Shown one piece after another: positions 17,252-26,200 of a DNA stretch of 64,000 nt. A program made the translations under genes and the position numbers. Below the pieces are notes generated by a model. That model was not told where the DNA came from and made no database searches. It worked only from the letters and a program-made list of their open reading frames with translations. The DNA is from Amycolatopsis camponoti. GTDB taxonomy: Bacteria; Actinomycetota; Actinomycetes; Mycobacteriales; Pseudonocardiaceae. Location of the stretch: contig NZ_CABVGP010000001.1 of NCBI RefSeq assembly GCF_902497555.1, positions 1,654,501 to 1,718,500 of the forward strand, in the 5' to 3' direction. Position 1 is the first letter of the stretch, and every line of letters begins with the position of its first letter.

Positions 17252-18559
17252 TCAGTACGCTTCCGGCTCTTCGCCGATCACCGGCGGCGCGACCGGCGCC
17301 GACTGGCCCCAGACGTTCTCCGTCTCGACCAGCCACGCCGGGATCCGGCGCCCGGACCCCATCTCGCCGCCACCGCCCATGCCCATCGGCATCATGGGCA
17401 TCATCGGCATCGCGCCCTTGGCCGCCGCCGCGCCCGCGGCTCCGGCCGCGCCGCCGGCGAGCCCGCTCAGGGCGTTGCCCGCGCCGCCGTCGCCGGCCAG
17501 GCCCGAGTGCGCCGCCGGACCGTCGGCGCCGCCGCCGATCCCGGCCCCGCCGGGAATCCCGCCGGCGCCGCCGAGGGAAGGCGCGTCACCTCCGCCGATC
17601 GGGATGCCGCCCCCCGCGCCACCTTCGACGCCGGCCCCGCCGCCGCCGAGCTTCGTGCCGGCCGGGTTTTCCTTGTCGTCCTTGGGATCCTTGCCGGTCG
17701 CCCACGACGGCACCTTCGGCATGATCGAGCCGAACCGGCCGAACGCGGCGGCCGAAGCCGCGGCGAGCCCGGCGGTGAACATGTCGCCGAACAGCGGGTT
17801 CGACGTCGGCACGGTGCCCGGCTGCTGCGGCGTGCCGGTCGAGGGCAGCGGGTGCCCGTCGGCCGGGGTGACGACGACGCCGGGGTCGGTGACGCCGTTG
17901 CCGACGAGCCCGGGCGAGCCCGCGCTCCCGGCGCCGCCGCCACCGGCGGGCGGCGCGGTGGGCGTCTGCACGGCGTTCGGCGACGCCGGGATCGACTCCT
18001 CGGCGGTGGTGTACTCGCCGGCCAGCTGCGTCATCACGACGATCGCCTTACCGTGCGCCGACCCGGCCGCGTTCGCCGCGGACTGCTGGGCTTCGACGTT
18101 CGCGATGGCCTGCTGGCGCTGCTGCGCCGCGGCCTGGACGACGGCGGGGGAGGAGTCCGCCGGCAGCAGCGGCGGGTTCACCGCGAGCGCGACGTCGGAG
18201 GGGGAGACGTCCGGCACCGAAACCGGCGGCGGCATCTCCTTCTTGGCCTTGACCAAGGCGTCGGCGGCGTCGTCGAGCATCACGTTCATCGCCTCGGCGG
18301 TCCGCGCCACCTTGGAGATGCCGTTCGCGAGGTCGACGATCATGTGCTGGTACTGGTCGGCGGCGCCACCGGTCCACTGGTCCTTGAACTCGGTGAGCTC
18401 CGAGTTGAGGTTGTGGGCCTGCTCGTGCAGGTGCAGCGCGGCGGACTTCCACTTGTCGGCGGCGTGCCGCGCGCTGTTCGGGTCGCCGGCCTGGAGCATC
18501 GCGTACAGCTGCTGGTGGCTGTACGCGGCGAAGTTCGTGTGCGCGGTGTTCTTCGTCAT
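17252..18559 (-). CDS. PPE/WXG100-like type VII secretion substrate with Gly/Pro-rich C-terminus
   Basis: A 435-residue protein. Residues ~1-200 are helical, with a WTGG turn near residue 63 and YTTAE near 200, which fits the YxxxE export motif. The next ~200 residues are Gly/Pro/Ala-rich and low complexity, with a Met-rich stretch. A short ordered tail, RRIPAWLVETENVWGQ, lies near the end. ATG 18559 overlaps the stop of the upstream gene. This layout resembles actinobacterial PPE-like proteins; its specific role is unknown. Confidence 0.78.
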   Translation of the reverse strand: MTKNTAHTNFAAYSHQQLYAMLQAGDPNSARHAADKWKSAALHLHEQAHNLNSELTEFKDQWTGGAADQYQHMIVDLANGISKVARTAEAMNVMLDDAADALVKAKKEMPPPVSVPDVSPSDVALAVNPPLLPADSSPAVVQAAAQQRQQAIANVEAQQSAANAAGSAHGKAIVVMTQLAGEYTTAEESIPASPNAVQTPTAPPAGGGGAGSAGSPGLVGNGVTDPGVVVTPADGHPLPSTGTPQQPGTVPTSNPLFGDMFTAGLAAASAAAFGRFGSIMPKVPSWATGKDPKDDKENPAGTKLGGGGAGVEGGAGGGIPIGGGDAPSLGGAGGIPGGAGIGGGADGPAAHSGLAGDGGAGNALSGLAGGAAGAAGAAAAKGAMPMMPMMPMGMGGGGEMGSGRRIPAWLVETENVWGQSAPVAPPVIGEEPEAY

Positions 18560-18942
18560 CCCTTGCGGCTCCCGTCCGAGTCACCGAGGCCCAGCAGCCC
18601 GAGCACCGGGTCGAGGAGGTTGGTGACGGCGCCCGAGTGGTGCAGGTCCCCGGCCACCGCCTCGTCGGCGTTCTGGTAGCCGTCGGCGACCGTGGTGGTG
18701 ACGTCCTGCGCGAACCCGATCGCGCTGCGGACCTGGTCGAGCAGGCCCTGCATCTCCGAAACCGCGGCGCGGTGGGCGTCGGCCAGCGACCCGGCTTCGC
18801 CGAACTCGCCGAACAACAGCGGCTCCTCGCCGAGGGTGAGCAGGAAGTCGTTCGGTTTGGCCATCGCGTGGATCTGGGTCTCCAGCTCCCGCACGAAGTC
18901 CTTCAGCGATTCCAGGTGGACGTAGTACGACTGGTCGTGCAT
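18556..18942 (-). CDS. Small helical protein with T7SS export motif
   Basis: A 128-residue protein with two helical halves and GYQNADE near residue 98, which matches YxxxD/E. It is likely the helical partner of the PPE-like protein encoded next, with which it overlaps by 4 bases, in the manner of a PE-PPE pair. ATG 18942 was chosen because the N-terminus MHDQSYYVHLESL begins the helical region; longer upstream starts have atypical composition. Confidence 0.75.
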   Translation of the reverse strand: MHDQSYYVHLESLKDFVRELETQIHAMAKPNDFLLTLGEEPLLFGEFGEAGSLADAHRAAVSEMQGLLDQVRSAIGFAQDVTTTVADGYQNADEAVAGDLHHSGAVTNLLDPVLGLLGLGDSDGSRKG

Positions 18943-18989
18943 CGGGTCCCGGCTCTCTGGTCGCACTCTCTTACGAACGGAGGGAAAGC

Positions 18990-19033
18990 CGGTCGGCCGG
19001 TGCGAGCGGGGGGTTTCCCGCACCGGCCGACCG
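18990..19033 (-). terminator. Strong hairpin between esx pair and downstream genes
   Basis: CGGTCGGCCGGTGCG at 18990-19004 pairs perfectly with CGCACCGGCCGACCG at 19019-19033 over a 14-base loop. It follows the two WXG100 genes and precedes the rest of the operon, so it could be a partial terminator or an mRNA stabiliser favouring esx expression. Confidence 0.65.
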
Positions 19034-19048
19034 ACGTCTGGGCGCGGT

Positions 19049-19351
19049 TCAGCCCGCGAACAGTCCCTGGTTGCGGTTCTCCAGCGACTGCTGGAGGTCG
19101 TGGGCCTCGCCGACCTTGCCGCCGAACTGGGCGATGATGGCGACGATGTCCGCGGTGGCCTGCCGCAGCCGGGTCTCCGACTGGCGGGCCGCGTCACCGG
19201 CGGAGCTGCCGGAGGCGTACCAGGTCGCGGTGATCGGCTGAAGGTTCTGGTGCAGCTGCTCCAGCTGCGAGGTGAGCGCCTTGGCCTTGGCGGCCAGGGA
19301 CGCCGAGCTGTGCTGCAGCGCGGCGAAGTTGATTTCGACGACGTCGGCCAT
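19049..19351 (-). CDS. WXG100 family protein (EsxA/EsxB-like)
   Basis: A 100-residue helical hairpin protein with TWYASG near residue 43 at the usual WXG turn. It has no YxxxD/E motif, as expected for one partner of an Esx heterodimer. The gene 18 bases upstream encodes the probable partner, which does carry the motif. ATG 19351 has GAGAGGACG upstream. Confidence 0.88.
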   Translation of the reverse strand: MADVVEINFAALQHSSASLAAKAKALTSQLEQLHQNLQPITATWYASGSSAGDAARQSETRLRQATADIVAIIAQFGGKVGEAHDLQQSLENRNQGLFAG

Positions 19352-19368
19352 CGGTACGTCCTCTCGGG

Positions 19369-19713
19369 TCAGGGGTTGAGGCGGGGGATCACGCCCGAGC
19401 CCTCGAGGGTGTTGCCGACCCCCTGGAAGCTCTGGTGGACGTCGGCGTCGCCGCGGCCGTAGTTCTGGTGGCTGGTGTGGACGAGCTGTGACATGGTGTC
19501 GAGCTCCTTCACCGCCACGGTCATCTTCTCCTGGAGCCGGCGCTGCAGGTCCCAGAACGCGACGGCCTGGTCACCCTTGTAGTTGCGGAGCGCCTCGGTC
19601 AGCTCGGACTCCAAGCTGGCCATCGTGGACTTGGCGTTCGTCGCGGTTTCCTCGAAACCCTGGACGGCGCGCGTCATGGCAGCGGAATCTGCCTGGAATC
19701 CCGGACTGGACAT
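19369..19713 (-). CDS. WXG100-like protein with YxxxD export motif
   Basis: A 114-residue helical protein whose hairpin turn reads YKGDQAVAFWD rather than WxG, and whose C-terminus carries NYGRGD, matching YxxxD. It is the probable Esx partner of the next gene. ATG 19713 is fixed by a near-perfect GGAAGGAGGT ribosome site. It is the first gene of the minus-strand substrate operon that runs to 15524. Confidence 0.88.
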   Translation of the reverse strand: MSSPGFQADSAAMTRAVQGFEETATNAKSTMASLESELTEALRNYKGDQAVAFWDLQRRLQEKMTVAVKELDTMSQLVHTSHQNYGRGDADVHQSFQGVGNTLEGSGVIPRLNP

Positions 19714-19863
19714 GGACGGGCCACCTCCTTCCTGAAGCGAATACCCCTGACGCGGTGGTCCGCGCGGTGTGAAAGTCACGCTAGAAAGAAGGCAGGTGTG
19801 GTCAAACGGCACAACTGCCGGTCGTACTGACGGCACTTATACCCACAGGGGGTGCCCCGCCCG

Positions 19864-19885
19864 CGCGTCTGCCGTGGCAGACGCG
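19864..19885. promoter_or_regulatory. 22-bp palindrome between divergent esx operon and acyl-CoA ligase
   Basis: CGCGTCTGCC-GT-GGCAGACGCG is a perfect palindrome. It is 150 bases from the first esx start and about 80 from the ligase start, so it is a candidate operator. No regulator gene is adjacent. Confidence 0.5.
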
Positions 19886-19965
19886 GGAAAGCGCTGGTCA
19901 GCGACGTTCTGCCGAAATTCTGAGATCCACCCGGTAGACCGGGCCGCCCCGGGCGAAAGGCGGTC

Positions 19966-21432
19966 GTGATGGTCCACCCGCAGGCACTGCTGGACGAGCT
20001 GGGGCGCGCCCCGGAGGATCCGGCGTTCGAGCACGGCTCGCGCGTCACGTCGCGGCGCGAGCTGCGGGAGCTGATCGGCCGGTTCACCGCGGGCCTGCGG
20101 GCGGCCGGGCTGGGGCCGGGTGACGGCGTCGGCATCGCCACCGCCGTCACGCCGGAGGGGTTCGCCGCGATCATCGCCGCGCAGGTGCTCGGCTGCCGGG
20201 TCGTCGGGGTGCGGCCCGGGCTGCCCGTGCCGCAGCTGCGCCACGTCGTGAGCGACGTCGGCGCGCTGGTCGTCGACGTGGCGTCCGAGACGCCGGAGCT
20301 GCTCGGCACCGTCGCGGGCGTGCCGATCCTGCGCGTCGGGCCCGAGCTGCTGGCCGGTCACGAAGAGCCGGTGCCGCAAGGACGTCCGGACGACATCGCG
20401 ACGGTCGTCTACACCAGCGGGAGCACGGGCGTGCCGAAGGGCGTCGCCTACAGCTACCGCGCCCTGACCGAGGGCCGGGTGTGGCGCGCGCCGGTGCCCG
20501 GCTCGGCCCACGAGCGGCTCGGCGCCGGGTTCGGGCGGTTCCTGTTGTTCGGCACGCTCACCAGCGCGGTGATGCTCGAACAGCTGGGGGTGTGCCTGCT
20601 GGCCGGCGGGACCGCGGTGGTGCCCGCCGAGCTGCCGGACTTCCCGTGGGTGCTGCCGCGGCTGCGGATCACCGCGGCGCTGATGACCGTGCCGCGGCTG
20701 CACCAGGTCCTGGACGTGCTGCGCTCCGAGGACGTCGACCTGAGCGGCCTGCGGACGCTGGTCGTGGCCGGTTCGCCGGTGCCGCCGCACAAGCTGGCCG
20801 AGGCGGTCGAGCTGATCGGGCCCGCGATGCACCACGCGTACGGGCAGACCGAGACCGGGATGCTGACGATCTGCGGCGCCGGCGAGGGCCACGGATCCGT
20901 CGGGAAGGCTTGCGACACCGTCGAAATCGCGGTCCGCGACGCCGCGGGCGTGCCCCTGCCGGCCGGCGCGGAGGGCGAGGTCTGGGTGCGGACGCCGTCG
21001 GCGCTGGCCGGGTACTGGCGCGACGAGGCCACCACCGCGCAGGTCCTGCGCGACGGCTGGGTGCGCACGCAGGACGTCGGCTGGCTGGACGACGCCGGGT
21101 ACCTGCACCTGTCCGGTCGCGCGCGTGACGTCGTGATCGTCAACGCGGTCATCCACTACACCGGCCCGATCGAGCGGGCGATCGCGGCGCACCCGGACGT
21201 CGACCAGGCGTACGTCGTGGCGGTGCCGGACGAGCTGACGGGCGAGGCGGCGCACGCGTTCGTGGTGCCGGTCCCGGGCCGCGAGCCGAACCTCGACGCG
21301 GTCCGCAAGGCCGTGGCGGCCGAGCTGGGGGAGGCGGCGGTGCCCGCGCGGTTCAGCTTCGTGGGCGCGGTGCCGATCGCGCCGTCGGGAAAACCGGACA
21401 AGGCGGCGTTGCGGGCGTCCATTGTGGACTAG
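19966..21432 (+). CDS. AMP-dependent acyl-CoA ligase/synthetase
   Basis: A 488-residue member of the ANL superfamily that activates a carboxylic acid as acyl-AMP, usually then forming an acyl-CoA. The phosphate-binding loop YTSGSTGVPKG lies near residue 149, the hinge region SGRARD near 384, and the catalytic lysine segment PSGKPDK near 475. The GTG 19966 / ATG 19969 starts both follow GAAAGG. It is divergent from the secretion substrates and no partner genes are next to it, so the substrate is unknown. Confidence 0.88.
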   Translation: MMVHPQALLDELGRAPEDPAFEHGSRVTSRRELRELIGRFTAGLRAAGLGPGDGVGIATAVTPEGFAAIIAAQVLGCRVVGVRPGLPVPQLRHVVSDVGALVVDVASETPELLGTVAGVPILRVGPELLAGHEEPVPQGRPDDIATVVYTSGSTGVPKGVAYSYRALTEGRVWRAPVPGSAHERLGAGFGRFLLFGTLTSAVMLEQLGVCLLAGGTAVVPAELPDFPWVLPRLRITAALMTVPRLHQVLDVLRSEDVDLSGLRTLVVAGSPVPPHKLAEAVELIGPAMHHAYGQTETGMLTICGAGEGHGSVGKACDTVEIAVRDAAGVPLPAGAEGEVWVRTPSALAGYWRDEATTAQVLRDGWVRTQDVGWLDDAGYLHLSGRARDVVIVNAVIHYTGPIERAIAAHPDVDQAYVVAVPDELTGEAAHAFVVPVPGREPNLDAVRKAVAAELGEAAVPARFSFVGAVPIAPSGKPDKAALRASIVD

Positions 21433-21481
21433 GGCGTGTATCGAAGCTGGCGTCGATGTCCGGCTTGGACTGCTGGGGCGT

Positions 21482-21529
21482 GGTCGTGAGTGAGAAACAG
21501 TGTTCTAACCCTGTTTCTCACTCACGACC
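21482..21529. terminator. Perfect 19-bp stem-loop after the ligase gene
   Basis: GGTCGTGAGTGAGAAACAG at 21482-21500 pairs without mismatch with 21511-21529 over a 10-base loop. Its AT-rich top makes it unlike the GC-rich hairpins elsewhere. It lies between convergent genes and could terminate both ways. Confidence 0.65.
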
Positions 21530-21592
21530 GTCTGGGACTCGAGAGCCGGGCCGCGGTTGCCGAACGGCTCTGACCGACTTCGATACAGGCCG

Positions 21593-21857
21593 CTAGAAGC
21601 GGGTGCGGACGCCGAAGGCTTCGCGGAGGTGCCGCATGTCCGTGAGGCCGTGCGGCCGCGGGGTAGGGGAAAGTCCCCGCGGGTGCGGCCTGCACGGCCG
21701 AGCCGTCCGCGGCGAAGACGAGCGGGTGCAGGTCGAGGTCGCGGTGCTCCCGCGTCCGGCGGCCGAGGAGTGCGTCGATGCCCCAGCCACCGGCCAGCCA
21801 GACTCGGGCGGGGTGGACCGCGTCGAGCACGCGCAGGACGGTGCCGGCGGGCATCAC
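21593..21857 (-). pseudogene. Decayed nucleotidyltransferase (aminoglycoside/lincosamide type)
   Basis: The N-terminus RVWLAGGWGIDALLG is typical of antibiotic nucleotidyltransferases. REHRDLDL is then joined directly to HPLVFAADGSAVQ, so an internal block including later active-site residues is missing. The C-terminal piece DMRHLREAFGVRTRF lies in another frame, ending at 21593, after a second loss near FPYP. The gene is thus broken by at least two deletions, one of them frameshifting. Its ATG overlaps the stop of the upstream YdeI-like gene. Family lengths are from general knowledge. Confidence 0.75.
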
Positions 21858-22297
21858 TTCCCGGCGCGCAGGTCCGTGATCACCTTGGCGACGCGCCGCC
21901 GGCGGGTCTCCTCGGTCTTCGCCTGGCCGATCGGCAGCACGAACCGCTGTTTCCCGCTGTAGGACAGGCTTTCGAACCGGGCTTTCGCGGTCTCGTCGGC
22001 CGCGAGGGCCGCCGCCAGGTCCGGGGGGATCTCCAGCTCGCGCGGCGCGGTGTCGAGGGCGATCTCCACCTCGACGTCGTCGCCGGCGGCCACTCCGGCC
22101 TTCTCACGGTTCTCCGCGCTCAGCGACAGCAGGAACTGCCCGCCGCGGCTGGCGACCGTCGTGCGGTAGGTGTGCCCGCCGAGCGTGACGGTGACCGCGG
22201 GCTTCTTGCCCGCCCCGAGCGCCTCGACGACGTCGGCGGGGACCGGCAGGCCGGTCGCCGTCTTACCGCCGAGCAGCACCTGAGTCCGGAACTTCAT
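21854..22297 (-). CDS. DUF1905 / YdeI-OmpD-associated family protein
   Basis: A 147-residue cytosolic protein. The first half (KFRTQVLLGGKTATGLPVP, later GGHTYRTTV) is DUF1905-like, and the C-terminal half has the YSGKQRFVLPIGQAKTEETR segment of YdeI/OmpD-associated proteins. Its function is unknown. It precedes and overlaps the decayed nucleotidyltransferase. ATG 22297 is the only sensible start. Confidence 0.82.
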   Translation of the reverse strand: MKFRTQVLLGGKTATGLPVPADVVEALGAGKKPAVTVTLGGHTYRTTVASRGGQFLLSLSAENREKAGVAAGDDVEVEIALDTAPRELEIPPDLAAALAADETAKARFESLSYSGKQRFVLPIGQAKTEETRRRRVAKVITDLRAGK

Positions 22298-22352
22298 GGA
22301 GCGAGTATGCCCGGTCCGGCCACCCGGGCGGAGTGGCCGGGCCGGGCACGGC

Positions 22353-23057
22353 TCAGACGCCGGCCGTGGTGCGGATCCAGCTGCGGCTCGACGCGACGCT
22401 CGCGTAGTTCTGCGTGCCCTGCGTGTTCGAACCGGAGTTGCTGCCCGTGGAGCACACGCCGACCTGCACGCCGCCGGAGAGCTGCGGCCCGCCGGAGTCG
22501 CCGTGCCACGCCGAGCCGTTGACGCCCTGGCTGGCGATGGCGGTGCCGCCGAACGCGTCGGTGCTGGTGCCGGTGACGCGGACGTTGGCGGTCTTGAGGG
22601 TGCTCGACGGCGGGCTGCTGCCCTGGGTGCGGCCCCAGCCGTAGATCTGGTTGGTCGACCCGGCCGGCGGGTTCCCGGTGCCGAGCTTCATGTAGGTCGT
22701 GTTCACCGCGGTCGTCAGGTGCAGCAGCGCGATGTCGCCGTTGGGCGAGGCCTTCTGCTGGTCGACGTTGGCGTTCGTGCCCTGCTGGAGCGTCACGTTG
22801 CCGACCTTGACGTGCATGCCCGGCGAGTTCAGGCAGTGCTGCGCGGTGAGCACCCACTGCGGGGCGATGATCGTCCCCGAGCACTCGAACCCGCCGTAGG
22901 TCGTCACGTTGTTCCAGTAGATCTGGGCACCCCACGGCGCGGAGGAGACGGTGGTCCCGCCGATGATGTCCTCCTGGGCGTCCGCAACCCCCGCTGAGAC
23001 CAAGCTCAGCGCCGCGGCGGCGGCACCCGCCGCGGCAACAGCCCTCGACATTCGCAT
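22353..23057 (-). CDS. Secreted trypsin-like serine protease (S1 family)
   Basis: A 234-residue secreted protein with a Sec-type signal peptide (SRAVAAAGAAAAALSLVSAG), a short propeptide and the mature start IIGG near residue 31. The catalytic triad is visible as TAQHC, GDIALL and GDSGGP. There are four cysteines. ATG 23057 has GAAGGG six bases upstream. It lies inside the type VII secretion region, but its signal peptide implies Sec export. Confidence 0.92.
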   Translation of the reverse strand: MRMSRAVAAAGAAAAALSLVSAGVADAQEDIIGGTTVSSAPWGAQIYWNNVTTYGGFECSGTIIAPQWVLTAQHCLNSPGMHVKVGNVTLQQGTNANVDQQKASPNGDIALLHLTTAVNTTYMKLGTGNPPAGSTNQIYGWGRTQGSSPPSSTLKTANVRVTGTSTDAFGGTAIASQGVNGSAWHGDSGGPQLSGGVQVGVCSTGSNSGSNTQGTQNYASVASSRSWIRTTAGV

Positions 23058-23219
23058 GAAAATGCCCTTCGGCCAGGTGATCCGGATGTCGGCCCCGAAA
23101 CCGGGCGACGAGCACAAAAGTAGGTTCGTGGGAGGTTCTCAGGTACCTACCGAAGTCGGTAACTTGCCGACGGTGACCGGCGCTCTGGTCTGTGCCGCCG
23201 CGCGGTCGCGGTCCGTGCG

Positions 23220-26200
23220 TCAGGACTCCGCAGGCTTGGTCCACGCCACCTGCACCAGCCCCGTCCCGTGCCGCCGGGACACCAGCGTCCCCCGGCCCGG
23301 TGGCTGCGGCGACGGCTTCACGTCGGCCAGCAACGCCCCTTCGTCCTTCGTGCCCGACATGATCAACCCCGGCGAGCCCAGCTCCCGCAGCCGCTGCAGG
23401 ACCGGCTCGAACAACGCCCGCCCGGCCCCTCCCGACCCGCGGACGATGATCACGTGCAGCCCGATGTCCCGCGCCTGCGGGAGGAACTCCAGCAATGGCT
23501 GCAACGGGTTCCGCCCCACCGTCGCCACCAGCTCGTAGTCGTCCACCATGACGAACAGCTCCGGCCCGCGCCACCACGACCGGTTGCGCAGCTGCTCCGG
23601 CGTCACCGACGGACCCGGCAGCCGGTTGCGCATGGCCTGGGCGCACTCGGTGATCAGCTCCGTCAGCTTGCCCTCGGCTCCCGCGTAGCCCAGCAGGTGC
23701 GCCTCCGGCACCGCGCCCAGCAGACCGCGGCGGTAGTCCGCCACGATGATCGCCGCCTCGTCCGGGGTGTACGCCGACGTGATGCCCTGCGCCAGAGCAC
23801 GCAGCAACGAGCTCTTGCCGGACTCGACGTCGCCGAAGGCCACGAAGTGCGGGTCCGCCGCGAAGTCCAGGTACACCGGCCGCAACGTCGATTCGGCGAT
23901 GCCCAAGGTGACCTGACGCGAAGGCGCCGCGGGCAACCCGTCCAGGGGCACCTCGGGGGGCAGCAGCCGGACCTGCGGCGCGCGCGGTCCCTTCCACGCG
24001 TCGGAAATCTTCCGGACGAGGTCGACGCCGCCCGCGCCGACCGTCTCCGGGCGCTGGTCGCCGTCGATGCGGGGGAGCGCCGCGAGGAAGTGCAGCTTCT
24101 CCGCCGTGATGCCGCGCCCGGGCCGGTCGGCCGGGACGTTCACCGCGACCTTGCGGTCGATCGAGGAGTCCATCGGGTCGCCCAGGCGCAGTTCGAAGCG
24201 CGTGCCGATCGCGTCGCGCAGCTGGGCGCGGACGCCGATCCACTGGTTGAGCGAGACGATCACGTGGATGCCGAACCCGAGCCCGCGCGCGGCGAGCCCG
24301 GTGATCTGCTCCTCCAGCTGCTCGTACTCCTGGCGGATCGTGGTCCAGTTGTCCACCAGCAGGAACACGTCGCCGAACTCGCGTCCGTCGGTGCTCTCGG
24401 TGAACTCCGCGCGCCGCTGGCGGAACGTCGTGATCGACTCGATCCCGTTGGCGGAGAAGAACTCTTCGCGCTGTTCGAGCAACGTCGTCAGCTCGGCGAC
24501 GACCCGGCGGCAGCGCTGCGCGTCGCGGCGGGTGGCGTAGCCGGACGTGTGCGGCAGCCCGGCGATCGGGGCCAGCGCGCCACCGCCCATGTCCAGCACG
24601 AACAGCTGCACCTCGGCCGGGGTGTGCGTCAGCGCGAGCATGCCCGCGATGTCCTTCATCAGCGTCGACTTGCCGCTCTGCGGGGCGCCGACGATCAGCG
24701 CGTGCCCGCCCGCGCCGGAGAAGTCGGCCCACAGCATGTCGCGGCGCTGCTCGAACGGCTTGTCCACCAGCGCGACCGGGATGGTCAGCTTGCCGTTGCC
24801 GCCCCAGCCGAGCGGGCACAGGCCGCGCGCGGCGTCCTCGCCCAGCGGCGGCAGGAGCTGCTCCAGCGTCGGCGGCTCGTTCAGCGGCGGCAGCCAGATC
24901 TGGTGCGCGGCCGGCCCGCGGCCCTCCAGGCGCGAGAGCATCGCGTGGATGATCGTCTCACCGGTGCCGTCCTCCGAAGGCGCCGAGGAGATCTCCGTCG
25001 TCACCGGGATCTCCACCGGGGCCAGGGAGAACGGCAGCACGCCCAGCTCCTGCCCGTCCTCGCGCACGACCGTGCTGCGCGGCGGCAGCTCCCCGGAGAC
25101 GTACGCGGCCTTGAGCCGGATGAGCGTTTCGGTGTCGGACTTCAGGTACGCCGAGCCCGGGACCGGCGGCAGGTGGTAGGCGTCGGCGACGCCCAGCACG
25201 GTCCGGCTTTCCGAGGCCGAGAACGTCCGCAGGCCGATCCGGTACGACAGGTGCGAGTCGAGCCCGCGCAGCCGGCCCTCCTCCAGCCGCTGCGACGCCA
25301 GCAGCAGGTGGATGCCGAGCGAGCGCCCGAGCCTGCCGATCGCGACGAACAGGTCGATGAACTCCGGCCGCGCGGACAGCAGCTCGCTGAACTCGTCGAT
25401 GATCACCAGCAGCGACGGCAGCGGGTCGAGCGCCACGCCGTCCGCGCGCGCCTTCTCGTAGTCGCGCACCGACGCGTAGTTCCCGGCCGCGTGCAGCAGT
25501 TCCTGGCGCCGCAGCAGCTCGCCGTTGAGCGCGTCGGCCATGCGGTCGACCAGCGCGAGGTCGTCGGACAGGTTCGTGATGACGGCGCAGGTGTGCGGCA
25601 GACCGGTCATCCCGGCGAAGGTCGCGCCGCCCTTGAAGTCGATCAGCGCCAGGTTCAGCGTCTCCGACGAGTGCATCACCGCCAGCGCCGTCACCAGCGT
25701 CCGCAGCAGCTCGCTCTTGCCGGAGCCGGTCGCGCCGATGACCAGGCCGTGCGGGCCCATCCCGCCCTCGGCCGACTCCTTGAGGTCCAGCTCCACCGGG
25801 CGGCCCTCCGGGTTGACGCCCAGCGGGATCCGCAGCCGGTCGCGCGCGGCGCGCGGCGCCCACGTGATGGTCGTGTCGGTGTCGCGCGGGTCGCCGATGC
25901 CGAGCAGCCCGGACAACCCGAACGTCGCCGACATCGGCTTGTCGCCGACGACGGCGGCCGGGGTGTGCAACGGCGTCAGCATGCGGGCCAGCGCCTCCGC
26001 GGCGCCGCGGTCCAGGATGTCCGGGCGGCCGAGGAACCCGAGCCGCTGCTCGGTGGCGTCGCCGACGACCATGCCCAGGGAGTCGGGGGTGGTGTGCAGG
26101 CTCAGCAGCCGCTCGGTCGAGTACGTCCGCGGGTGTTCCGGCCCGATCTCGATGACCGTGACGCCGAGCCGGCCGTCCTCGCCGATCAGCCGGGGCTCGC

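Noticed and set aside
19966..21432. Part of a natural-product gene cluster
   Set aside because: A lone acyl-CoA ligase with no carrier protein, synthase or tailoring gene in the neighbourhood.
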